Shown one piece after another: positions 45,007 to 55,496 of a DNA stretch of 64,000 nt; the stretch's first letter is position 1, and each line of letters begins with the position of its first letter. The notes below the pieces were generated by a model, which did not search any database, had not been told where the DNA came from, and worked only from the letters and a program-made list of their open reading frames with translations. Source of the stretch: Verticillium longisporum (taxonomy: Eukaryota > Ascomycota > Sordariomycetes > Glomerellales > Plectosphaerellaceae); assembly GCA_019188255.1 (NCBI GenBank), contig JAETXT010000002.1:6076001-6140000 (forward strand). Reading direction: 5' to 3'. A program made the translations under genes and the position numbers.

Positions 45007-47006
45007 TCATGATAGTTTGTGGAAAGAACGTGTCACCGCCTGGCCGTCTCCTGCTATTTCCTGCGACCCTTCCAAAGCCCAGCCATTTGGCAGCTTAACG
45101 ACGGCTCTGGAGTGCGCCGGGATGGTCACAGAGAGCGTCCCGCTTGACCTGTCGTCCTGCTGCACCAAGGGTATGCGCACCTCGCCCGCAGGCGTGGCGA
45201 CGGAGCATTCGACAAAGCTCAGGTCGGCCAACACAGGCTCGACACCAATGTCCCTCCATCCGGGAGTCAGCGGGTACAAACCGGCGACGTACCTGGGCAG
45301 GAGATGGACGGGCCACGTGGCCCACCCGTGCGCCAGCGAGACGTCGTGCGCCAGCGAGACGTCGTGCACCAGCGGCGAGCCGTCGAGCTTCATCGCTTCC
45401 CAGTGCGCGCCGGAGTAGGTCGGGCCCCGTCGAGGCGGACATGGGATGCCAGACTGTCCGGAGCAGATCCACGGCGGGCCGGGCCTCACCTCGGGCGAAG
45501 AGCGCTTCGACGGCGAACCCAGATGCGTAGGGACTGGCGACGCCAGACCCGCCCCAGTGACCGAGGTCTTGGAAAGCGGCGGGGAGGTCTCCGGAGGAGT
45601 CCGGAGGAGGGAGACAGGCGTTCGAGGAGTCTCGGGTGAGGGGGCACAATGGTCTTTGTGAGCGCGTAGGCGTTGGCATCCTGGCTGAACCCGTCTGCGG
45701 GCAGCGACGCGCCCATTTGGAGGATACCGAGCTCGTCGTTCCAGAGTTGCTCGGCCATTGCGCGTTTCAACGTGCTGGCTCTGAACAAGTACCAGGAACG
45801 GGAAAGTTCGTTTTCGGACATGGCGGCCGTGGATAGAAGGGCGTCGTAGTAGGCAACGTTGAGGCCGGAGGAGACACCCAATACCGGGCCACCCATTGGG
45901 AACCAGGTCACTGTCCTCAGGTCAGTCTATTCCTTTGAGGCTTCACAGATGAATGTGACTTTACTCTGCAGGTGGGGAGGTGCTTCGATGAGGCCTGCCG
46001 CGTTGGTGAACTTGTCCGCATAGTGAATTAGCTTCTCCAGTTTCTGGAAGCAAGACTCGACCGCTTCCCGTTCTCCCGCGTGCATCCAGTAGTCCTTGAT
46101 GGAGACTACCAAAAGTAAAGCATACGTGAGGGAGTGGAAAGCATAAGATGGAGGCGGGCCCTCGTCTCTATGCTCTGGGGTCTGGCTAGGGCAGAGGTTC
46201 CCCAGCTAGCCTTCGACTGTCTGATGGCTCACGAGCAGTCTAATGGAGCCCCTCCAGGCGTCCAAGTCGGCCGTGGAATACGCCAGCGAGCGGCCCATGA
46301 CGAAGACGTCGCCTCCGAAGCAGGCCCGGTCCCGTTTGGCCCCATCAACCGTGCAGGCCAGTGGATTGGCGCCGACCTGGAAATCGGCAAAAACGGCCGC
46401 GGCTTCGGGTGCCTGCATGCTGTTTGGTAAAGTTTCTCGCCGTCCGGGTCCGAGACGGTCAGGTTTCTGTACATCGATAACCAGCCCTCGGGCCCCCCGA
46501 ACGCAACGGATCCGGTGTTGGTCTTGCCGCCGAAGAGCATACCCCTGATCTGCACGTCTTTGATCTCAGCCACCTGCTTGTTTTCAACGACAATAGTGAC
46601 TGTGCCTTCCTTAACGGTGATGCAAACGGCCAGCCAACCGGACAAATTCATGTCGGCAGGCAATGATCAGCCCCCCCTCGGAACCACGGGCATCATCGAC
46701 GACTGATTTGAGAGTCCTTCAAAGGCCTCAAGTTTCCTCTCGTCAGCATCGAGACAGAGAACCAGGCCGTTGGCAACCATATGGACCCCCCAACTAGCTC
46801 CAACACGCTCAATCGTCACCTCAAACTCAACAATCTTGTCGGCCCATGCAGTACCCAGACGGCAGGGGGCCCAGTGGCCGGCAAAGACACGCGTTCCGTC
46901 CTCTGTGACGTCCCACGCAGGCCGTGTTTCCCCTTGGCGAACGGTACACATGTCGACGGTGCGGACTTCATCCGTCCAGATGCTGTTCAGGCTTTCGTGG
47001 TTCTGA
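45007..47006 (-). pseudogene. GH78 alpha-L-rhamnosidase pseudogene
   Basis: The minus strand carries recognisable rhamnosidase sequence from about 47000 to the stop at 45007. It includes ETRPAWDVTEDGTRVFAGHW, FADFQVGANPLACTVDGAKR with DGAKRDR (region of the catalytic acid), GGDVFVMGRSLAYST, LGNLCPSQ, YAFHSLTY, KDYWMHAGERE, WFPMGGPVLGVSSGLN, then QDLGHWGGSGVASPYASGF and a C-terminal beta domain with HGWATWPVHLLP. Lesions: in-frame TGA at 46667-46669, a -1 shift near 46420-46424, in-frame TAG at 46206-46208 (VEG*LGNLCP), +1 shifts at 45609-45611 and 45422-45428, and an 18-base tandem duplication at 45330-45365. A normal intron remains at 45911-45964. The N-terminal start is not identifiable. 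Two nonsense codons make true decay likely even if the shifts are sequence errors. Confidence 0.85.
45330..45365 (-). repeat. 18-bp in-frame duplication inside the rhamnosidase remnant
   Basis: Two perfect copies of gcgccagcgagacgtcgt sit back to back and duplicate the HDVSLA residues before HGWATW. The duplication is in frame, in a region otherwise well conserved. Confidence 0.9.
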
Positions 47007-48845
47007 CTTCTGTCGCGGCATCAGTTGCCCAGATACCCCGCGTTTGCTGTGGGGGCCAAGGACGTCGATGGTGAGATGGGGGAGTGGAGAGATCGAACCG
47101 GGACTGTGGACTGAGTAGACCTTCTGCTGTGCAGTTTGTCCAACTTGTTATCAACTCCAATCAGCTAGCATGCGTTTCGTAAGCAGATCCACAAGGATTC
47201 AGCTACGATTCGAAAGAGCTTTTGGCGTGCCTCGTGCAACGAAAAACGAAACCTCATATCATCCTGCCGAAGACGTGCAACATGACGAGTATTTCTCCAG
47301 GTGTGAACGCAACCGATGTGGATGCTTCGATGGTCTATCAGTCTGTCTCGCCCCTCGAGAGTTTTTCTGCTCAACGCCCTCGTCGACAGACCTCTGATTG
47401 AGCACAGCTGATATGCGCGAGGCTTCCACATCGGACCATGTATACCATCAATTCTCTCTAGCTCGCGGCGCGCAATGGCCATCCCGTATTGTCCCCATAT
47501 GCCTTAAAAAGCGTATGCACCTCGCCTTGGGTAATTAGCACTGTACCTGTACCTGTACCTGGTGCCGACCTAGAATGTTGAGCGGGAAGGCCCCGCCTGG
47601 CTTGGGTACCTAGGTAGGTACCTACCTACCCAAGAAGGTACCTACCCAAGAGGTTTCCAAACCTTCTGCACTGGCCTTGCCTTCTTAACCCGATATATCT
47701 CTTCCCGTTCTGTCGCCAATCTCGACTCGATCGGTTACAGAACAATGCCTCACCTCTGAGACACCCTTGGATGATTCCATCGTTCATGCCTGCAACGACC
47801 CTGAACTGCTGCCCTCCGCCGACTCGTCGCTGGCATCTGAAGCGTGACCAGAGCATGGCTTGCATCAGGAACGCCACCGTCACCACGAATCGCACTGACC
47901 AAAGCATGCCCAATACAACGAGTCAACGACGATGGGTTGCCAAGGCAAATACCTCGATAGCCTCGTATGCATGCTGCAGCCCCCGATGCATGGCACTCGG
48001 CTGGCCTGAAAGCCACCAGCCATGGTCATTGCTGGTCAGCATGACACCAGGCTTCTGGAAGCGCCACAAGAAGACAAATTGTACGAATGCGGAAGCTGGG
48101 TTATCTCTTCCTGGGGAGACCCGCTTTCTTCAGGATACAGTGAACCTCTTCTTGGCATGGATAGGGGGAGGGACATTTCTGGCCTCTCAATTCGGAACCA
48201 TCCATGCTTCTGCATCAACTGTGTGAGCCTCGCACTGCGGCTGCTTAATATCTGAGCGATCATCACTGACAGAGAATCTGTTTGGGGCAGGAGAACACGG
48301 TACTTGCGGGCTGACCCTATTTTCTCTCAGCATGAGGCAACATGGTCCCCCTTGCTGAACCCCTCCGCCAAGACCTCGACCGCTGAAAAGCAATCACTAA
48401 TGGCTGTGCTCTTGCCAAGCACGACGACTATGACCACATCTTGGGACCTTCTTGTTTGAGCATGCCGTCCCCTCCAGACACCTTGTGGTTGGCCAATGGC
48501 ACTTTGAACGACCATGTCATTATCGTCGACAGGACACTTGGGTCTCCAGTCGAGCTATGGAGGCGACTAGCCTCGACTCGCTTCGTATTCACATTCGGAA
48601 GGACGAACAAGTCGCCCAGGCGCTACATCAAGTTGCAACCCTCTTCCCCGGAACTACCATGACGATTGAGAGGCCTTGAATACCCCCGCAGACCTTGGCA
48701 GTTTGCCTCGCCTGCTCAGATGCGAGCTCACAAGGGCGGGGTCTGTGGAATGTGCAGTCTGACCCGTCACCCTAGAGGTTGTTGGGCAGGCGGACCTGTC
48801 GATCCTCGTCCGCTGTCTTGGATAAGATCCCGACGACGCGCAACC
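47007..48845. other. Intergenic region with TACCTAGG cluster
   Basis: No gene is supported. A dense tacct/aggta palindromic cluster lies at 47545-47650, including the tandem tgtacctgtacctgtacc. Short frames (47771-48226, 48441-48679) have no recognisable domain. Confidence 0.45.
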
Positions 48846-48853
48846 TATATAAA
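48846..48853 (+). promoter_or_regulatory. TATA box of the secreted propeller gene
   Basis: TATATAAA lies 118 bases upstream of the ATG at 48971, with a C/T-rich leader in between. Spacing fits a TATA-driven, probably well-expressed gene. Confidence 0.7.
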
Positions 48854-48970
48854 GAGGACCGCGTCTCTCTGGCCTCTTACGACGAGACAGAGCAGTCTTC
48901 ACGAGCACGCTTCTCGCCTCCCTCTGACGTCCGTCCCTATCTTTCCCATTCCGTCCTACGCATCATCGCC

Positions 48971-50700
48971 ATGGTTCGCGCCGCCAGCTACCTGGGCTCC
49001 CTCGCCCTGCTTGCCTCTTCGGCCCTGGCCAAAGAGCTAGCCGTCAATGAGGCTGTCGCCGCCGAGCTTTACGACTCGGGCCTTGTCCACAAGGCCGTCA
49101 TGGACAGGAAGATGGTGAGTTTCCTTTTTTGAAATCCGTATTCCGCATGGATCGTCTAACAAGAGGGACACAGAACTTCTGGAAGACGGCGAGAGAGTCT
49201 GGCGTCTTCAAGAGCGAGCAGTACCCGGAACTCAACGCCACCAAGTGTGTCAACGGCTGGGCGGAGGCCATCGTCGGGGATCGCCACAACACTTTCAGGT
49301 GCAACAACGTCGACCTCGTCCACTTCCTTCCTCACATTGCTCTCGGCAGCCCCGGCGCCGAGGGGTCCTCCTCGTGGGGCTGGACCTCGGACGACGACCG
49401 TGAGTTTGTCGCCGTCGGTCAGTACGACGGCACTGCCTTTATCGAGATTGGCAAGGACGGCCGCATGACCTACCTCGGCCGCCTGCCCCAGGTGACGACC
49501 CCTTCCGAGTGGCGCGAGATCCGGTCCTACAAGCACTACATGATCATCGGCTCCGAGGCGCCTGGCCACGGCGTGCAGATCTTCGACATGCGTAAGCTGC
49601 TGACCATTGACCCTGCCAACCCGGTCGTCTTCCACCCCAGGAACGACCTGGCCGCCTGGACCAACGCCCTCATGCCTCGCGGCAACCAGCACAACATTGT
49701 CGTCAACGAGGAGCTGAACTACTTCGCCGCCGTCGGCTCGCAGCCTCGCACTGATCCCAACTGCCGCAGCGGTCTCAACTTCTTCGACCTGACCGACCCC
49801 ACGAACCCCAAGTCCCTGGGCTGCGCGGCCGGCGACGGATACGTCCACGACGCCCAGTGCATGGTGTATCACGGCCCCGACAAGCGCTACGAGGGCCGTG
49901 ATATCTGCTACGGCTACAACGAGGACACACTGACCATCTACGACGTCACCAACAAGGCCAACGTGACCAACATCATCTCGCGCATCAGCTACGAGGGCGC
50001 GGCCTACACGCACCAGGGCTGGGTGCTCGACCCTAAGAACCAGGAATACCTTGATATGGACGACGAGCTTGACGAGCTCCGCGCCCGCGGCCCCGCCGCT
50101 GACGGCTTCCCCGTCACGTACATCTGGGACATTCGCGACCTCGAGAAGCCCAAGCAGACGGGCCTCTACAAGTCCAAGACCAAGGCCATCGACCACAACC
50201 AGTACGTCATTGACGGCCTCAACTACCAGTCCAACTACGGCGCCGGCCTCCGTGTCTTCGACGTCAGCTCCATCCCCCGCGACCCCACCGGCGCCTCCGT
50301 CTGCGAGGTCGCCTGGTTCGACCTCTACCCGGAGGACGACGACCTCCCCGGCGGCGGCGACGTCGAGTTCCTCGGCACCTGGTCCAGCTACGCCTACTTC
50401 AAGTCGGGCTACGTCTTCATCAACTCGATCGAGCGCGGCGCCTGGACCGTCAAGCTCACCGGCACCGACTGCCCGCGGGCCCCCGTCTGCAACGCCGACA
50501 ACTGCCTGCGCTCCTTCCGCGCCACCTCGGTCCCCGGCCGCCTCGCCGAGTCGCGCGAGTTCTGCGACGACTTCCTCAGCCGGCCCGTCCGCGATGTCGC
50601 CGCCCTGCCGTCCCACGCCGTCAAGAACTGCGCCGGTGACGCCGTCGCGCGGGCCTCGAGCGCCTGCGCCTGTCTGCCTACGGCCACGCCTGCTCTGTAG
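48971..50700 (+). CDS. Secreted LVIVD-type beta-propeller protein (choice-of-anchor B family)
   Basis: Two exons, 48971-49114 and 49174-50700 (phase 0), encode 556 residues. The signal peptide MVRAASYLGSLALLASSALA is clear. Repeated propeller-like blades are visible in order: REFVAVGQYDGTAFIEIGKD, YKHYMIIGSEAPGHGVQIFD, HNIVVNEELNYFAAVGSQP, YGYNEDTLTIYDVTNKANVT and LNYQSNYGAGLRVFDVSSIP. The pattern 'GxxIFD(V/M)' and 'HNxxVNE' is that of secreted choice-of-anchor B or 'regulatory P domain-containing' proteins in fungi and bacteria. A Cys-rich tail (CPRAPVCNADNC...CAGDAVARASSACAC) follows. There is no GPI signal, so it is probably released. Enzymatic activity is not known. Confidence 0.88.
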
Positions 50701-51280
50701 GAGAGACATACGTCTATGATATGAAGACATGAGAGGGATGAGGATGCATGATTTATAGTAATGATCAATACAAGATGCACATTTAGAAGAAAGTAATCTG
50801 TGAACATAGCGAGCCACGTACCTCAAATGATCTCTCAAAAGTGACATGTTGACGTGTACATTGATGCGCATATCGCCCCTGCGCCACCCATTCACTCTAT
50901 CTTCCACTTGACGCACATCACAATGACACGACACAGTCATCAACGAACCTCGAATAGATCGCACCCAGAACCGCCAGTGTCATTCATTATACGCTACAGA
51001 AAGGCTAGTCGCCAGTGACCCCTCAGCCAGCACCAGGGAAAAAGAAGCCGCCCGCTCCGACAAACGCCAGCCCAAACCAGGACATCAAACCGCTATGCAA
51101 ACCATATAGATGCTTCCCCCCGCCTGTTCCTCCCCCAGTCCGTTTCGTGTGTCCCTCTCTTCCGTATCCTACCGTCATGTCCTTCCACCAATAGGGGGTG
51201 TCATCATGTCGTCGCCAAGTCTAAACCCCTCCAGGTCTCGTAGTTTATTTTTACATCAAGTCCTCCTCCAACAGGCCCGC
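50701..51280. other. Short intergenic region between convergent genes
   Basis: The 3' flanks of two convergent genes. No feature is seen. Confidence 0.5.
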
Positions 51281-52781
51281 TTACATCCACATCATGTTAC
51301 GGCTGCTCTGCTGGCGGTTCTGCTGCCACAGCGGGCCGCCGCCGTTCCCTCGGACGTAGCGTCGCGTTGGCGACAGGTCCGCCTCGACCTCGGCGGATGG
51401 GGTTAAGGCGTGGCCGCTGCCGCTTATGCTGCTATTGTTGACGGCCGACGCGGGCCCGCTGTCCTCCTCGTCGCTGCGCGTCAGAGCTTCGATGACACCA
51501 CGTGAGAATTCGTAGTACTCCTGCGTCAGTCGGGCCTGGTCATCATTGCCGCTGCCGCCCTTAGCGTTGTGTGTTGCGCGCTTGAGAATGACCTCCCCCG
51601 ATGGACCATAGTCAAACGGCTGCTCGAGGTCCGCCGTGGGATGAAGGGCGGGCTGCGCCATGCCCTTGTTGCTGATGATGGTCGTCTGATTGCCATTTTG
51701 GCCTGGCATGTAGGCCTGCTCGTACGTGTCTCGACCAGATCCAATGGGAGCGAAGCCAGAGGCACCGGTCATGGGGCTGCAAAAATAGTTAGCAAAGGCC
51801 GCTCTGCTTTTTCGTTGCGCAGAAGTGGGTTTCTCACCTAATGTAGCGAATATTCTCCTTGGGACCAGGTCCTTGGCGCTTATTGCCACGCTTTCGTTTC
51901 CAGCAGAAGAGACCAACGACAAGCAGACCGATGAGTACGGCGGCGCCGCTGATGGAGCCTCCGATAATGGCCCCAGTCTTGTTGACACCACCTGAGGAAG
52001 ACGCATCTGGCGCTTCCGTGACAGGCTCGCCAGAGGCGGTAGAGGAGTCAGCGGCTGCCGAGGTAGAGGACGAGTCGTCTGTCGACGTTGAAGACGACGC
52101 CGAGCTAGACGCGCTGCTGCTGGACGAGGTGTCTGTCGACGATGCGGTTGACGTTGTCTGGCTGCCGCTGGAGACAGATCCGAGCGTCGTAGGCTCGGAC
52201 AGCTGGCTAGGCGTGGCCGTTAGGGGCGCCGAAACGGTCTCGAGTGCAGGCAGGGCCGTCACGCCGGAGGCGGTAGCTACGACGGTGGCAGCCATGTCCG
52301 AGGCGGAGCCGCAGCCGTATTGGAAGTTTCCGCCCTCAAAGGTGTTCCTGTAGCAAACGTGGGAGCCGACGCAAGTGAAGACGTAGGGGTTCAGCTCGGT
52401 CTGGGGTCCGCTGTTGGCGTCAACGCAGCCGGTAAAGACACCCGTCGTGCATGCGCCGCCGCCGTTGGGACAGCATCCGATGGCGCCTACGCCCTGGTCC
52501 ACAACGCAGTGCGAGCCGGCCGAGCATGTGGCGGGAAGGGCAGGGTCGCCGCCGACGTAGCCACATATCGTATTCTCCTCTTGCCTCCTCAGCAGGTCGT
52601 GAGGCAACAGCGAAGCGGCAGTTGGTAGCGGCGGGTACGGGAGGACATCGAGTTGGCGGTAGTCAATCGTCAACGTCTGGCGAGGTAGCACGTGGGCGTT
52701 GGCTGGCGCAAGAATAGAGGTGAGCAACAGAATGGCCGTTGCAGAAGGCAGCCGTGGGAGCATGGTATGAACTAGCGACAT
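51281..52781 (-). CDS. Cys-rich, Ser-rich single-pass surface protein (Mid2/Wsc-like layout)
   Basis: Two exons on the minus strand, 52781-51838 and 51776-51281, encode 479 residues from the ATG at 52781 (an in-frame alternative lies at 52763). A signal peptide (ATAILLLTSILAPANA) leads into a Cys-rich extracellular domain of about ten cysteines: ICGYVGGDPALPATCSAGSH, CVVDQGVGAIGCCPNGGGAC, VFTCVGSHVCYR, FQYGCGS. A long Ser/Thr-rich stretch (TSSSSSASSSASSSTSTDDS) follows, then one membrane segment (GAIIGGSISGAAVLIGLLVV) with a stop-transfer CWKRKRG and a cytosolic tail of about 180 residues. The layout is that of fungal cell-wall stress sensors, but the Cys domain is not a canonical WSC domain, so sensor function is inference only. 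Its start region faces the Yvc1-like gene across 2.7 kb. Confidence 0.82.
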
Positions 52782-55496
52782 GGCGTCTTCGTAGCTTCTT
52801 CTTTTCTTGAAGAGGCGTCGTATGAGTGACGCTGTGTCTCGCGCGATGGATGCCGATAAGTAGTGTTGTTGGAAATGGGAGGTAGTGAGAAGTAAATCTA
52901 TCCGTTGGGAGTCGGCTGCTGTTTGATACGGTTTGCAATTTGGCAGGTGTTGCTGCTGTGTCTCAAGGCGGGCAGCGACCAGCGGGATCCATGGCAAGAG
53001 TCGGTGATTTGGATCCGTACAGCGGTTTGGGTTGGTTGGGGAAGCAACAAGAGAAGGGAGGCGATACGAGAGAGAGAGAGTGAGAGAAGGAGCACGACGA
53101 GGCAAGTGCGTCCTGGGCACCTGCGAGACAAAAGAAAGGACCTTAAGCCAGCGAGCCAGGCCAGGCACGGCACGGCCAAGAAAGAACGACGTCTGAAGGC
53201 AAATTTAGACCCTGCAGGGAAGTCAACTAAGTGGCAGGGATGGAGGGGGCCTTTGCTTCCCCTTCCTCGGCATCGTCGTGAGAAGATGGAAAGCACAGGG
53301 CTGAAACGACAATACGTGAGATCCCAAGTCATTGGCCCTTGTCAGAACTCTTTTGCCTCAACTCCCATCTATCTACCTTACGAGAGGGCAAAGGTAATGG
53401 AAATCAAGTCCCTCCACGAGGCCGTATGAGTCTTGCTTGGGCTTTGGAAAAAGCAGGTGGCAGGTGCAGGTGCAGGCATCGTCATGGGCTTTCTGGCTCT
53501 CGGCCGCAGTCCCACACCTTCGTTGGCTGGGCTCCCGCCAGGGTGGCGGGGCTTGGGGGCGTCATTGAAGGGGGAGGGGGGCCTTTTCCTGCGGGTCTGG
53601 GCCTCCCGCTGCAGGTCTAACCCTACGACAGGCACACTAATGGACAAGTCAGGGACCTTGCCCGATGATCTCGTCGCTTGATTGGGGAGGATTGGGTGAG
53701 ATGGGAGGTTGGGGTCGCGGCTCGCTGCTTTCTCAGTGCTTTCCCAATGTTTTCCACTGGGAAGACGTGGCGGTGCACGCGTCGATCTCGCCACAGATGC
53801 GGGGTCGAACACGTTTGGGCACTGTCGCGATGAGTGCTCAACGGCACGTAAGCCACACAGGCCCGCCCAGGTCTTCACACTGTCTCGTGCGGTGCTAGCG
53901 GCACCACTGAGCGCTCCCCAGATGCCTTCACGCCTAGCATGACAACCTTTTTTTAGACCGCAGCGTGGCTGTGCCTGGCCTCCCTGGGCTGGCTCGCTGG
54001 GGGTCTGACTGGATTCTGGATATCATTGCGACTGGATTCCCGTTGCCAGATTTTCGCCATCCGTCTTTATCGGATGACTTTGGCCGGGGGAGAGGAAAAA
54101 AGGCGCCTCTTGATAATTCGTCTTCGTCGCCGTCGTTTTCGTGGCTGTCGGATAGCCTCACCAGCAATCCCTGCATCAAGACTTGCTTTTTCTTTCTTGC
54201 TACGGTACTCTTTCTCTGTCCCTGGCTGTTGCTGTGACCCTCGCCCGAGCTGCCTAGCAACCAATGGGGCAGCTCCGAGTCTGGAAACGAGGATCCGCAT
54301 CAGAGCTCCCATCTACCTAGGATGAGCCCCGTTCGGAGGGGGTGGGGGGAAGGCGTTGGTCCCAGCCACGAGTGACCCGGAGCGGACCTCAAACAACACC
54401 CACGTTGGCCCGAGCTGCCTGCTACGTAGTACTTGCCATGTTGATATCGTCAGTTGGCGTGGTCACAACCGAGACTGGTTCAGTCTGTCGCGCCTAGTAG
54501 ATGATCATTAAACCTTGTACTGTCAGTAATCGATAGAATGGTGAGGCCGAGCACGATGTAAGGTTTTCGTTCGCTACGGTAAAGTGTCACCGATTGATGA
54601 TGGCTTCTGGCAGCGCCTCGCTGCCGTTGGCCGTAGTCGGACGAAATGGTCGTCTGATGTTGGGTTGACGCGGCCGGTGCTTCCAAGTCGGCGCAACTGA
54701 GTACCGGCAAGTGAGAAATGAAGAAAAGAGTCATGACGAGAGCTGAAGATGGTTTCCGCAGGCAATCTCCAAAGCCGGCCCTACTACCAGTCAGTGTCTC
54801 GACTTGATGCACGGCTGCTGACCTGTGGTGCCTAATAAAAGCAGGTGCTGGATGCGAGATCGATTGACGAATGGGCATTGCCATGTGCAGATCCCTGCAT
54901 ATAGTCCGAGCCGACGTACTGGGACGGTTCGGTGATAGTAAGGTAGGTAGCAGTAGCCGGCGTGCCTTTCGATGATCATCGTTTCGTGGCCATCTCCTCA
55001 TCAAGTCCACAGACCTGAACAAAAGAAGCTTGCAATGGCAAGGAGGCACAGATTGTGCACATGCACCACCGAGGCAGCGGCACGGCGCTCAGCGCGTCAC
55101 GACAGCGCGGCACGGCTCCCCGCCTCTCCCCCCCTGGGAACCCCGCTGTCCTTCAGGTGTCTGTCCCCTACTATTTCATTGCAGCCAGGCAAGCCAGGGA
55201 CAATCCACCTGGCAGTTCCCATGGCCATATGGGCATCGGCCAGGAGCATCCCGCCATGGGCATCCTTCCTATCGTGGAATCGTCCCCACAGTTTGCGACC
55301 AAAGCTTGGCATCTCGACCCTCACCGACCTCCTCCTTCCCCATTCCTCTCTCCCCTCACCATCACGCCCGTCTGTCTTGGCCTCTTCTCTTCATCCGAGC
55401 TGTCTGCTGGCTTCACTTTGAAGCACAGGCTGCCCGCCCGTCATCCATTGGCTCCAAGGTCCTGTCGAGACAAGTCAAGCAACCCCTCAGCCCATC
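52782..55496. other. Long divergent intergenic region, 2.7 kb
   Basis: Promoter region shared by the surface protein and the TRP channel genes. A (GA)n tract lies at about 53068-53086. Overlapping frames in all phases over 52898-53880 and 55030-55560 have no domains and look like GC-rich leader sequence. The 3' 450 bases are probably the channel gene leader. Confidence 0.45.

Noticed and set aside
49156..50964. 602-codon minus-strand open frame opposite the LVIVD propeller gene
   Set aside because: It is the GC-driven antisense shadow of the plus-strand gene: no family motifs and Val/Gly/Asp-biased composition. The plus strand has the signal peptide, intron and blade repeats.
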